A stretch of DNA of 64,000 bases from Mesorhizobium loti (GTDB taxonomy: Bacteria; Pseudomonadota; Alphaproteobacteria; Rhizobiales; Rhizobiaceae), in the NCBI GenBank assembly GCA_002356515.1, contig AP017605.1, forward strand, positions 6,805,020-6,869,019. Direction: 5' to 3'. The translations under genes were made by a program, and so were the position numbers. How positions within the stretch are numbered: position 1 is the stretch's first letter; the number at the start of each line of letters is the position of its first letter. Under the pieces are notes generated by a model, which saw only the letters and a program-made list of their open reading frames with translations, was not told the DNA's origin and made no database searches. This document shows, in pieces, positions 54,671-63,021 of the stretch.

Positions 54671-54694
54671 TGAGATACTTGATCATTTATCTCA
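54671..54694. promoter_or_regulatory. Iron-responsive (RirA/IRO-like) palindrome before the siderophore receptor
   Basis: A 24-bp palindrome with perfect TGAGATA/TATCTCA arms and a central TGATCA. It contains two overlapping TGA-N9-TCA motifs (54671-54685 and 54680-54694), the form of the IRO box proposed for RirA in rhizobia. It sits 26-49 bp upstream of the receptor ATG. Which regulator binds is inferred. Confidence 0.55.
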
Positions 54695-54781
54695 ACTTAT
54701 AGGCAGGTCATTGGACGGATTTGGGCGGCTTGTCCATTCTTGTCCAAACGAGGGACGTCGCGGCATCATGTTGCGGAAATG

Positions 54782-54853
54782 TCACGGGTGACCGCTGCTC
54801 CTCGCCCATGCGCGGGGCGTTAGTCCAACCGCCGACTTGAACCAGCGCGTCAG
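54782..54853 (-). pseudogene. Remnant of an AraC-family regulator (C-terminal 23 codons)
   Basis: On the minus strand this reads LTRWFKSAVGLTPRAWARSS and then GHP-stop, clearly the last helix of an AraC/XylS DNA-binding domain. The intact AraC protein at 58064 ends LTRVFKSVVGVTPGAWMKTT then DRP; 13 of 23 residues agree. The 16 bp around the stop codon are identical in the two places (54773-54788 and 58055-58070). An in-frame stop lies just upstream and the rest of the gene is gone. It sits directly before the siderophore receptor, a common place for an AraC regulator. The remaining gap (54854-55043) is AT-rich promoter-like DNA with no gene seen. Confidence 0.65.
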
Positions 54854-55043
54854 CCCTCAAGCGTGCAATGAAGCGCCGTCTTCGCGATTTCTATACATCA
54901 GGAAGTGCTTATATCACGCGATGTTGCGATAGCTTGAGCACTATATAGAAAGAGCACAATGTAAAATATACGCTTGCTTAACCTCCGCGTGCATACTGCG
55001 GACTGAGCAGACCTGTTTGCTTGCTCTCCCGCACGAATTGAGA

Positions 55044-55880
55044 ATGCGCATGTCGGTTACGCGTCGTACGCTGCTTATGGCCGGAAGCGGTGGGTTGCTG
55101 ATTTCGCAGGCTCAGGCGGCCAGCACTCAGGCGCAGAACGCCCCAAAACCCGTCGCGAGCGGCGATGCGTTGCGTATCGCAATGCCGGCCTTCGCTTCCA
55201 ATCCGTTCTTCCCGGCTGACGGGCTGGGCGACAATGGCATAGACATGGAACTGGCGCACGGCATCGCCGCGCAGCTTGGCGTCGAGCCGGTGTTCGACCG
55301 GTCCGCCGCCACGTTCGACGGCATGGTGAACCTGGTGAGTTCCGGTCAGGCGGACCTGGCAATCGGCAAACTCAGCCGGACGCTTCAGCGCGGTCGGTCG
55401 ATCGTCTATTCCCGGCCCTATGCCATGCTGCGCCAGGGGCTGATTGCCAACCGCCTCAACCTGGCGCGTATTGCGCAAGGCAAGCCGCCCGAGCAGATCA
55501 TCCGCGATTTCGCGGGCGATCTCGGCGTGATCGAGGGCTCTTCCTTCGCCACCTATGCGCCGACAACCTTCCCGCATGCACAAATCCAACGCTTCGCCAG
55601 CTGGGATCTGATCATCGATGCGATCCGCAACGGGACGATCGACATGGCTTATCGCGATGATTTCGAGATCAAGAAGCTGATGGTCGACGATCCGTCGATG
55701 ACGGTCGTCGCGCGCTCGATCACGCTGACCGACAAGGTCGACACCATCGCCGTCGGCGTGCGGCCCGACAATCCGCATCTCGCGGCCTTTGTCGACCTTT
55801 ATCTCGATCTCGCCCGGGGTCAGCAGGTTCTCAACACCGACGAGATCATCGCCCGCTATCGCCAGGGGAGCAAAGCCTGA
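55044..55880 (+). CDS. Amino-acid-type periplasmic substrate-binding protein (SBP_bac_3)
   Basis: A 278-residue binding protein. The N-terminus MSVTRRTLLMAGSGGLLISQAQA looks like a Tat-compatible signal (RR then a hydrophobic core, cleavage after AQA). The mature domain has DGLGDNGIDMELAHGIAAQLGVEPVFDRSAATFDGMVNLVSSGQADLAIGKLSRTLQRGRSIVYSRPY, the classic family-3 pattern for polar amino acids. No ABC permease or ATPase is adjacent. Instead a cation symporter gene starts 1 bp after its stop. Start ATG 55044 or 55050. It may hand amino acids to that symporter or act as a sensor; neither is shown. Confidence 0.82.
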   Translation: MRMSVTRRTLLMAGSGGLLISQAQAASTQAQNAPKPVASGDALRIAMPAFASNPFFPADGLGDNGIDMELAHGIAAQLGVEPVFDRSAATFDGMVNLVSSGQADLAIGKLSRTLQRGRSIVYSRPYAMLRQGLIANRLNLARIAQGKPPEQIIRDFAGDLGVIEGSSFATYAPTTFPHAQIQRFASWDLIIDAIRNGTIDMAYRDDFEIKKLMVDDPSMTVVARSITLTDKVDTIAVGVRPDNPHLAAFVDLYLDLARGQQVLNTDEIIARYRQGSKA

Positions 55881-55881
55881 C

Positions 55882-57243
55882 ATGGCCATCTCCGAGGCAG
55901 CCGGACCCATGCCTTTCGATTGGCGGCTCGCCGCAAGGCGCATCTTGCGCTCGCCGGTGACGACGCTGGCGATGATCGGGGCAGGGATCCTGTGCGGTCT
56001 CTACTATCCGGCCTTTGCCCATGCGATCAGCCCTGTCGCGCAGCTCTATCTGAATTTCCTCAAGATGGTCGTCCTGCCTTATCTGGTCTCGTCGGTCATC
56101 TTCTCCATCACCGCGATGGTTCAGGACCCCAAATCGGTGCGTTACCTGGGCAAGGTGGGTATGGCCGTTCTGGTTGTGTCGTTCCTAGGCGTGCTGGTGA
56201 GCGGCACCTTGTCGCTAATCCTCCAGCCGGGCCAGGTCGAGAACCCGCAATCGCGCATCGAGCTTGGCGAGTTCATCAATTCGCAGGGCAGCGTCTCCAC
56301 CGATCTCGCCTTCCCGTTCCAGCCGCCATCCAATGAGGGCGCCGAGAGCGGGCATTCGATCCTGCTCGATCTGGTGCCGAACAATGTCTTCAACGCACTG
56401 GCCTCGGGCCAGACCATCCAGGTCCTGCTGTTCTGCCTGCTTTTCGGGCTCGCCATGGGAAAGATCCCTCAGCCCTCGTCGATGAGCCTGACTCAGGCGC
56501 TCAACGCGGTCTACCGGGCCTGTACGGTCCTCACCAACTGGTTCATCTGGGGATTGCCCTTCGCGACCTTCATCCTGATCGCCGACCAGACCGCATCGAC
56601 CGGAACCAAGCCGCTGATGCTGATGGGCGGCTACCTGCTGGTGATGGGGCTTTCCTGCCTCATCTTCGTCGCCGGCGCCTTTGCCATCATCGCCATCCGG
56701 TCGCGGCGAAGCTACTGGACGACGATCAAGACCTGCCAGCCCCTGCTCATGGTGGCCATCACCACGCGTTCCACCGTCGCTTCGCTGCCATGGGTCATCA
56801 ACCTGTTGAGCGAGCGCCTGCGGTTCAGCCTGGTGGTCGTCGAACTGCTGGTGCCGCTGCAGGCGGCGCTGCTGCGCACCGGCCCGGCGCTGCTCTACAC
56901 CTCGGGCACCCTGTTCATTGCTCAGCTCTATGGCCATCCGCTCGGCGTGCCGGACCTCGTGCTCGTCGGCATCGCCTCGGCGCTTCTCGCGCTGACCACC
57001 GGCGGCATGGGCAGCCTGCTCATCCTGTCCCAGATGTCCATCGTGTGTGGCTACCTCAAGCTTCCCTTCGAGGCGGCGTTCGCCCTGTTCGTCGCGGTGG
57101 ATGCCGCCGTGGACACGTTCATGACGCTGGCCAGCGTTTCTACCGTCGCGGCGAGCACGGCAATGATCGCGCCCAGCCACAGGGAGACGACGCAGCCTGT
57201 CGAAACCGTCTCCGAGCAGCTCGAAGCCGAGCCCGTCGGATGA
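55882..57243 (+). CDS. Dicarboxylate/amino acid:cation symporter (DAACS/SDF family)
   Basis: A 453-residue transporter of the same superfamily as DctA and glutamate symporters but clearly divergent. The N-terminal spans begin at about 28 (TLAMIGAGILCGLYYPAFAHAISPVAQLYLNFLKMVVLPYLVSSVIFSI). The Ser-rich hairpin is replaced by MVAITTRSTVASLPWVINLL. The GTN motif is replaced by LYTSGTLFIAQLYG, so the substrate or ion site differs. It is encoded between a binding protein and a racemase, which suggests an acidic amino acid substrate. ATG 55882 follows GGGGAG; the earlier in-frame ATG is inside the upstream gene. ATGA overlap with the racemase. Confidence 0.85.
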   Translation: MAISEAAGPMPFDWRLAARRILRSPVTTLAMIGAGILCGLYYPAFAHAISPVAQLYLNFLKMVVLPYLVSSVIFSITAMVQDPKSVRYLGKVGMAVLVVSFLGVLVSGTLSLILQPGQVENPQSRIELGEFINSQGSVSTDLAFPFQPPSNEGAESGHSILLDLVPNNVFNALASGQTIQVLLFCLLFGLAMGKIPQPSSMSLTQALNAVYRACTVLTNWFIWGLPFATFILIADQTASTGTKPLMLMGGYLLVMGLSCLIFVAGAFAIIAIRSRRSYWTTIKTCQPLLMVAITTRSTVASLPWVINLLSERLRFSLVVVELLVPLQAALLRTGPALLYTSGTLFIAQLYGHPLGVPDLVLVGIASALLALTTGGMGSLLILSQMSIVCGYLKLPFEAAFALFVAVDAAVDTFMTLASVSTVAASTAMIAPSHRETTQPVETVSEQLEAEPVG

Positions 57244-58052
57244 TCGACGACAGCATCCGTCCGCAGCTTGGCATTATCGGCGGCCTCGGGCCGCTTGCGT
57301 CGGCCGACTTCTACTTCAAGCTGACCCGAATGACCCAGGCGTTCCGGGACAACGACCATGTGCCTTCAGTCATCCTCAGCGTCCCACAGCTGCCCGACAG
57401 GACCGAAGCGATCCTCGGCAACCATGACGGACCGCTGGCGCCTCTGAAGGCCGCGGTCTCGACGCTCAATGCGCTCGGCGTCGCCTGTATCGCGGTGCCG
57501 TGCAACACCGCCCATCATTGGTACGACCAGCTGGCGGCGAATTCGCAGGCGGAAATCATCCATATCGGCGACGCAGTGGTGGCGGAGACGCGTCGCAGTC
57601 TGGACCGGGGCCGGGTTGCGATTCTTGCCACCCGGGGCACGCTGGTCTCCGGCTTCTATCAGGACAGGATGTCGGCGGCGGGATTTGGGCTCTGCCTTCC
57701 CGCGAATGGCGAGTTTCAGCAGCGCGTCGACAACGCGATCGGCCTCGTCAAGGCTGGCTCGATCATGGATGCGGCGATCGAGACCGAGCGCGCGCTGGAT
57801 ATCGCGCGATCAGCTGGCGCCGATGCCGCCCTTCTCGGCTGCACCGAACTGTCGGTGGTGGCCGCAAGCCTCAACGATGTCAGTGGATTGGTCGTCATCG
57901 ACAGCAATGCGGTCCTGGCGCGAGCCTGTCTGACACGCTTGGGTTTCGGTGCGCAGGACGCCACGGGCCTGCCGGGCGTATCGCGGCTGCCGGGACATGA
58001 CCGATCGCTGCGCGCCAGTCCGGTCATCCTGGCCAGACGCTCGGTTCCGTGA
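57240..58052 (+). CDS. Aspartate/glutamate racemase family protein
   Basis: A 270-residue member of the Asp/Glu/hydantoin racemase superfamily. Both catalytic cysteines are present: VPCNTAHHWYDQL (about 84) and LLGCTELSVV (about 201). The N-terminal LGIIGGLGPLASADFYFKLT is the aspartate-racemase (YgeA-like) signature. It interconverts L- and D-aspartate or glutamate, cofactor-free. The C-terminal 30 residues (VSRLPGHDRSLRASPVILARRSVP) extend past the usual fold. Coupled by ATGA to the symporter, it would convert an imported D-amino acid. Confidence 0.88.
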   Translation: MIDDSIRPQLGIIGGLGPLASADFYFKLTRMTQAFRDNDHVPSVILSVPQLPDRTEAILGNHDGPLAPLKAAVSTLNALGVACIAVPCNTAHHWYDQLAANSQAEIIHIGDAVVAETRRSLDRGRVAILATRGTLVSGFYQDRMSAAGFGLCLPANGEFQQRVDNAIGLVKAGSIMDAAIETERALDIARSAGADAALLGCTELSVVAASLNDVSGLVVIDSNAVLARACLTRLGFGAQDATGLPGVSRLPGHDRSLRASPVILARRSVP

Positions 58053-58063
58053 AGGCGGAAATG

Positions 58064-58981
58064 TCACGGGCGGTCGGTGGTCTTCATCCAGGCGCCGGGC
58101 GTCACGCCGACCACCGACTTGAACACCCGCGTCAGATGCGCCTGGTCGAAGAAGCCGGTCGCCTCGGCGATGTCGGCAAGCGAGGCGCCATCATGCGCCA
58201 TCATTGCCTTTGCTCTGCCAATCCGCGCCTGCATCTGCCAGCGGTGCGGCGGCACGCCGGTTGCCGCCTTGAAGGCATGGCTCATTGCGGTTTCCGACAG
58301 GCCGGTCAGCGCGGCGAGATCGGCAAGCCGGATACGGTCGAGGCAGTGCGCGTCGATGTAGTCGGTGACGAGACGCAGCTTACGGCGTGACAGCGGCGAC
58401 CGACGCCTGGCGGTTCTTGGCGGATCGATCTGGAAAAGACTGGCGAACAGAGCGTTGAGCAGGCCCTCGCCATAGAGATCGTGCAGGGGCTGGTCGCTGC
58501 TGCATTCCGCCGCGATCAGGCCGGCCAGCATGGCGATCCGCTCGTCGCGGAACTGGAAGCGCGACATCTGCAAGGTTTCACGGTCAAGACTGCGGCCGAA
58601 GCGGCGCGTCAGCGTCGCCACGTCGAAATGCAGGTCAAGATGCCGGATCCGGCGCAGCCCCTCGACCCGGCCACGGATCGGCACGCCGGCCGGAATGTAG
58701 GCCATGGAGAGGGCTTGATCGTGGCGGCTCAATTCACCCTTGGCGCCTTCGACGAAGAAGGCGCCGTCGCCATCCACGTCGAGCGCGACAAACAGCCGGG
58801 GATCGGGAGAGACATAGTAACCCTCGGCCCGGTCACCGCACGAGACATCCCAGAGATCGGCAACCACGCCGTCCCAAAGATGCCATTTCAGGTCGCCGAT
58901 GACCGAAAAGCCCTCGATCCGGCTTTCCATGCGCGCAACGAAGGTCAAGTGCTGTCTGTCTCCGGGCATAATACATGACAA
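58064..58981 (-). CDS. AraC-family transcriptional regulator
   Basis: A 305-residue regulator. The N-terminal cupin-like effector domain is at about 1-170. The C-terminal double helix-turn-helix (about 200-298) reads IRLADLAALTGLSETAMSHAFKAATGVPPHRWQMQARIGRAKAMMAHDGASLADIAEATGFFDQAHLTRVFKSVVGVTPGAW, a full AraC/XylS domain. It is convergent with the racemase gene (11-bp gap). Its last codons match a gene remnant at 54782. Its target is unknown; candidates are the siderophore receptor or the binding protein-symporter-racemase set. The start could also be ATG 58969. Confidence 0.88.
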   Translation of the reverse strand: MSCIMPGDRQHLTFVARMESRIEGFSVIGDLKWHLWDGVVADLWDVSCGDRAEGYYVSPDPRLFVALDVDGDGAFFVEGAKGELSRHDQALSMAYIPAGVPIRGRVEGLRRIRHLDLHFDVATLTRRFGRSLDRETLQMSRFQFRDERIAMLAGLIAAECSSDQPLHDLYGEGLLNALFASLFQIDPPRTARRRSPLSRRKLRLVTDYIDAHCLDRIRLADLAALTGLSETAMSHAFKAATGVPPHRWQMQARIGRAKAMMAHDGASLADIAEATGFFDQAHLTRVFKSVVGVTPGAWMKTTDRP

Positions 58982-59071
58982 AAATAATCATGTTTATGCC
59001 CGCGCCGCAAGTCCTTTGCCTTTTACAGCTGTTCGAAGGTCGTCCGCGCCGACGCTTATGGTCAGTTGAGC

Positions 59072-60427
59072 CTAAACGCTTTCGAGATAGGTCTCGATCT
59101 CGAAGTCGCTGACGTTGAGCGCGAAGGTGTTCAGCTCCTGGCGTTTGCAGGCGACGAAGGAGTCGCGCAGGATCGCCGGGAAGATTTCCGCCACATGCGT
59201 CCCGCTTTCGAAGGTGGCGATCGCCGATGCCCAGTCCGGCGGCAGCTTGGCCGGTGCCGTGCCTTGCCCGTCGCTTCCGGTCGGTTCGCCCGGCGACATC
59301 TGCCCTTCGATGCCGATCAGCGCCGCGCCCAGTATGGCGGCAAGCACCAGATAGGGATTGGCGTCGGCTCCCGACACGCGATGCTCGATGCGGCGTGCGG
59401 CGGTCGGCCCGCCGGGAATGCGGATCGCCACCATGCGGTTCTCGTAGCCCCAGGCGACCGCGGTCGGTGCATAGGAGCGCGGGCGAAGCCGGCGATAGGA
59501 ATTGAAATGCGGGGCGAACACCAGCGTGCTCTCGGCCATCGCCGCCAGCAGCCCGCCGACCGCATGGCGCATGATTTCGGAGCCCTGGTCGGTACCGTCG
59601 TCGAACACATTGCGGCCTTCGGCGTCGATAAGGCTGAAATGGACGTGAAAGCCGTTGCCGGCCCGGTCGCCATAGGGCTTGGCCATGAAGCAGGCGGCAA
59701 AGCCGTGCTTGCGGGCAATGCCTTTCACCGTGCGCTTGAACAGCACCGCGTCGTCGGCTGCCCGCAAGGCGTCGGCGACGTGGTTCAGATTGATCTCGAA
59801 CTGGCCGACGCCATTTTCGGCAATCGCCGTGTCGACGGGAATGCCTTGCGCCCGGCAGGCCTCGTAGACGTCATGGATGAAGGCCTCGAAATCGTCGATC
59901 TCGTCGATCGACAGCGCCGCGTCGGAATCGAGACGCCGCCCGGTGACCGGCGACACAGGCCCGACCGGCCGCTGCGATTGCGGATCGACCAGATAGAATT
60001 CGAGTTCCGTTGCCGCGACCGGGGTCAGGCCGAGCGCCTTGTAGCGGTCGAGGATGCGGGCCAGCGCCCGCCGGGGGTCGCCAAGATAGGGCGCACCGCT
60101 TTCGTCGGCGAGCCAGAGCGGGACAAGTGCCGTCGGATGCGCCGTCCAGTCCACCGGCAGGATGCCGCGCCCCGTCCATTGGCAGAGCCCATCGGCATCG
60201 CCGGTCGAGAAAACCAGCGTGTTGCCTTCGATATCCTCTCCCCAGATGTCGAGCCCGATCAGCGAATAGGGCATGCGCAGCTTGCCTTCCAGCGCCTTGC
60301 GGGCCTGCTCCACGGGTATGCGTTTTCCCCGCATGACGCCGTTGAGGTCGCACACCGCCGCCCTCAGGCTCTGTATGTCTCTTCTGCTTTCAAGCCAGCT
60401 CAGGACGTCCGCAATTGCATCGCTCAA
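59072..60427 (-). CDS. Glutamine synthetase family protein (PuuA/gamma-glutamyl ligase type)
   Basis: A 451-residue ligase of the GS superfamily, shorter than the GlnA N-terminal pattern and closer to PuuA (gamma-glutamylputrescine synthetase). Active-site motifs are ATELEFYLVD (metal Glu), ENGVGQFEINLNHVADAL, GNGFHVHFSL (metal His), SYAPTAVAWGYENRMVAIRIPGG, and RIEHRVSGADANPYLVLAAIL. The adenylylation-site Tyr loop of GlnA is not seen. It should join glutamate to an amine at the expense of ATP. A GntR regulator lies upstream in the same direction; the 287-bp gap between them (60428-60714) shows nothing else I recognise. Confidence 0.88.
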   Translation of the reverse strand: MSDAIADVLSWLESRRDIQSLRAAVCDLNGVMRGKRIPVEQARKALEGKLRMPYSLIGLDIWGEDIEGNTLVFSTGDADGLCQWTGRGILPVDWTAHPTALVPLWLADESGAPYLGDPRRALARILDRYKALGLTPVAATELEFYLVDPQSQRPVGPVSPVTGRRLDSDAALSIDEIDDFEAFIHDVYEACRAQGIPVDTAIAENGVGQFEINLNHVADALRAADDAVLFKRTVKGIARKHGFAACFMAKPYGDRAGNGFHVHFSLIDAEGRNVFDDGTDQGSEIMRHAVGGLLAAMAESTLVFAPHFNSYRRLRPRSYAPTAVAWGYENRMVAIRIPGGPTAARRIEHRVSGADANPYLVLAAILGAALIGIEGQMSPGEPTGSDGQGTAPAKLPPDWASAIATFESGTHVAEIFPAILRDSFVACKRQELNTFALNVSDFEIETYLESV

Positions 60428-60714
60428 TTTAAAACCTCTGGTTTTCGAAGGTGCCCAAGCCCTGCCGGCTGCGCTATCCCTGGTAAAAAATGCTTGTCAG
60501 TTTTCGGAAAGCCTATCCGCTTGACGCCAGATATTTTTCCTTATTTTTTCAAGTCACTAGCCGGGATGTCGGGAGGCATTTGAAAACCAATTGCGCGATC
60601 TGCGATCGCAACATAGAGGCAAGATAGCGGAAAGCCAAGGGGCATTCGGCATGCGGCTTCGCCGCCGGGCAGGCACGATCGGCCTTTGGGACGAGCGACT
60701 GTCGCCCGGCGATC

Positions 60715-61413
60715 TTAGCGCCCGGCACCCGGAAATCTGGCCTGCCGCAAGATGTGCGCGGCGCCTTCTTCGATGTCGCGCACGATGGCCGCGCGGGCGC
60801 GCGCCGCGTCCTGCGCCTCGATCGCGGCGACGACTTCCTCGTGATAATCGATATCGAGGATGGGGGAGAGATCGTCCTCGAACCCCATGGCAAGGTTCCG
60901 GAGGAAGGGGCCGACCTGCATCCAGACGGTTTCGATCAGGAAGATCATCTGCTCGTTGCCGCAATGGCGATAGATCGAGAATTTGAAGGCGTAGTTCTTC
61001 CTGAGATAATCGTCGATGTCGCCCTCGCGCGCCGCCAGGGTCAATTCGCTGCTGTGGCGCCGGATCGTCCGCAGATTGTTGCCGTTGATGCGCTTTGTCG
61101 CGAGTTCGGTCGCCGAGCCTTCCAGGATCGTGCGCACTGCTGTCAATTGCGAAAACCGTTCGGCCGAAATGACAGGCACCTCGACACTGCCGTTCGGCAT
61201 AGGGCTCAGCGCCCGCAGCGCCTGCAGCCGCATAAAGGCGCTGCGCACCGGCATGTCGCTGGTACCGAGTTCCTTGGCGAGCTTGCGCGAGGTCAGCTTC
61301 TGGCCTGGCGTGAACTGGCCCGACATCAGCGCCCGCACAAGCTCCAGATAGACCTTTTCATGCAGGGGCACGCTGTCGATGGCGCTCAGCCCGAATTGTG
61401 TTCTGTCGGCCAT
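60715..61413 (-). CDS. GntR-family (FCD) transcriptional regulator
   Basis: A 232-residue regulator. The winged helix-turn-helix (about 12-80) has LTSRKLAKELGTSDMPVRSAFMRLQALRAL, and the FCD domain (about 95-215) has RTILEGSATELATKRI and YHEEVVAAIEAQDAARARAAIVRDIEEG. ATG 61413 (MADRTQFG) starts the domain; the frame is open 36 codons upstream without support. It probably controls the glutamine-synthetase-like gene downstream. The 400-bp gap on its other side (61414-61813) holds no gene I can support, only presumed promoters for this gene and ftsZ. Confidence 0.87.
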   Translation of the reverse strand: MADRTQFGLSAIDSVPLHEKVYLELVRALMSGQFTPGQKLTSRKLAKELGTSDMPVRSAFMRLQALRALSPMPNGSVEVPVISAERFSQLTAVRTILEGSATELATKRINGNNLRTIRRHSSELTLAAREGDIDDYLRKNYAFKFSIYRHCGNEQMIFLIETVWMQVGPFLRNLAMGFEDDLSPILDIDYHEEVVAAIEAQDAARARAAIVRDIEEGAAHILRQARFPGAGR

Positions 61414-61813
61414 TGGCGGGAGCGCTACTTCATTCGTTCTGAAATCTGGCCTGACGACGGCAGCCGCAGATGATCCTGATCGGGTCGAGCACGGCCGACG
61501 CCGAAGTCGATATATCTGCACATGATAGACGCCTCAATCGTTATGCGGCAAGCTGTTAGCAATGTGGCCAAGGGCAGGTCGCGCGGCAAAGATGCCGGCG
61601 CACGCGGCAGGCACGCGGCATCCGCGTAGCGATTTGCAATATCGCCATCACAAATCTTGACCTTTCGCGCACTTGCACGTCCGGCCGCTCTCTGGCTTTT
61701 TGGGGCACCCATCCGAACGGACTGATTCGCGTCATGCCGCTCGATTGCAATGTCCTAGAGGCAGTCTGCGGATGGGTCGTGAAGCGCGCGCAATTGACGA
61801 AGGAGAAGCAGGC

Positions 61814-62845
61814 ATGGCCGAGTTCAAGAAGCCGGAAATCTCCGAGATGAGACCCAAGATCACCGTCATCGGTGTCGGCGGCGGTGGCGGCAACGCCATC
61901 AACAACATGATCGCGGAGCAGCTTCAGGGAACCGAATTCATCGCCGCCAACACCGATGCCCAGGCGCTGACCATGTCGAAGGCGACGCGGCTGATCCAGC
62001 TCGGCGCGCATGTCACCGAGGGTCTTGGCGCTGGTTCGCTGCCCGAGATCGGCCGGGCCGCGGCCGAGGAATCGCTCGACGAGATCATGGATCATCTGGC
62101 CGGCACGCATATGTGTTTCGTCACCGCCGGCATGGGCGGCGGCACGGGAACCGGCGCCGCCCCGGTCATTGCCCAGGCAGCGCGCAAGGCCGGCATACTG
62201 ACGGTGGGTGTCGTCACCAAACCTTTCACCTTCGAGGGCCGGCGCCGCATGCAGATGGCCGAGGAAGGCATCGAGCGGCTGCGCGAAGCCGCCGACACGG
62301 TGATCGTCATCCCGAACCAGAACCTGTTCCGCATCGCCGATGCCAAGACCACCTTCGCCGACGCCTTCGTGATTGCAGACCGGGTGCTTTATTCCGGCGT
62401 CAGCTGCATCACCGATCTCATCGTCAAGGAAGGTCTGATCAATCTCGACTTCGCCGACGTCAAATCGGTCATGCGTGGCATGGGCCGCGCCATGATGGGG
62501 ACCGGCGAGGCGTCGGGCGAAAGCCGGGCGATGAAGGCGGCGGAAGCCGCGATCGCCAACCCGCTGCTCGACGAAGTGTCGATGAAGGGCGCCAAGGGCG
62601 TGCTGGTCTCGATATCGGGCGGCCGCGACATGACCCTGTTCGAGGTCGACGAGGCTGCCACCCGCATCCGCGAGGAGGTCTACGAGGACGCCGACATTAT
62701 TGTCGGCGCCATCTTCGATAAGAGCATGGAAGGCCGCTTCAGGGTTTCGGTGGTGGCGACCGGCCTCGATAGGGCGATCGCCGATGCCGATGCCGGCATC
62801 GCCCATGACCGTTCAATGCCCCCCGTCGCACGGATTTTACAGTAG
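61814..62845 (+). CDS. ftsZ: FtsZ-like tubulin-family GTPase (short FtsZ2 type)
   Basis: A 343-residue FtsZ lacking the long linker and C-terminal FtsA/ZipA-binding tail. GTPase features are complete: [14 protein letters not shown] (about 19-32), tubulin signature [16 protein letters not shown] (about 105-120), NTDAQAL, and the T7 loop [11 protein letters not shown] that contacts the next subunit. Sinorhizobium meliloti carries a similar truncated second FtsZ (FtsZ2) next to a full-length essential FtsZ1; this gene fits that type. It is not in the dcw cluster, since no ftsA, ftsQ or mur division genes adjoin. ATG 61814 has AAGGAG nine bases before it. Confidence 0.9.
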   Translation: MAEFKKPEISEMRPKITVIGVGGGGGNAINNMIAEQLQGTEFIAANTDAQALTMSKATRLIQLGAHVTEGLGAGSLPEIGRAAAEESLDEIMDHLAGTHMCFVTAGMGGGTGTGAAPVIAQAARKAGILTVGVVTKPFTFEGRRRMQMAEEGIERLREAADTVIVIPNQNLFRIADAKTTFADAFVIADRVLYSGVSCITDLIVKEGLINLDFADVKSVMRGMGRAMMGTGEASGESRAMKAAEAAIANPLLDEVSMKGAKGVLVSISGGRDMTLFEVDEAATRIREEVYEDADIIVGAIFDKSMEGRFRVSVVATGLDRAIADADAGIAHDRSMPPVARILQ

Positions 62846-62959
62846 GCCTTTTCCCTTTGAGTTGACGGAGCCTCGGGCAGGCGGCCTGCAGAACAACGCA
62901 GGCGCGCCGCGTTTGCTCGCGTTCCGTACCCGGCTGACATCACCTCCGATCGAAATTTA

Positions 62960-62998
62960 AAACGTTTGCATTTTTGCAAAAGGCAATTACAAACGTTT
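62960..62998. promoter_or_regulatory. LacI-type operators upstream of the last gene
   Basis: AAACGTTT occurs at 62960-62967 and 62991-62998, 31 bp apart (three helical turns). Between them lies a further perfect palindrome TTTGCATTTTTGCAAA (62965-62980). They end 24 bp before the GTG of the LacI gene, fitting autoregulation. The preceding gap after ftsZ (62846-62959) shows nothing else. Confidence 0.6.
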
Positions 62999-63021
62999 CA
63001 AACTCGCCTGAGGGAGGATCG

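Noticed and set aside
53026..54702. 558-codon plus-strand open frame
   Set aside because: Antisense to the TonB receptor, which has a signal peptide, plug motifs and a terminal aromatic.
59066..60583. 505-codon open frame on the plus strand
   Set aside because: Antisense to the glutamine-synthetase-like gene, whose motifs are unmistakable. It is an artefact of high-GC codon usage.
61425..61712. 95-codon minus-strand frame in the gap before ftsZ
   Set aside because: No ribosome site, no recognisable domain and Arg/Ala-biased composition; treated as non-coding.
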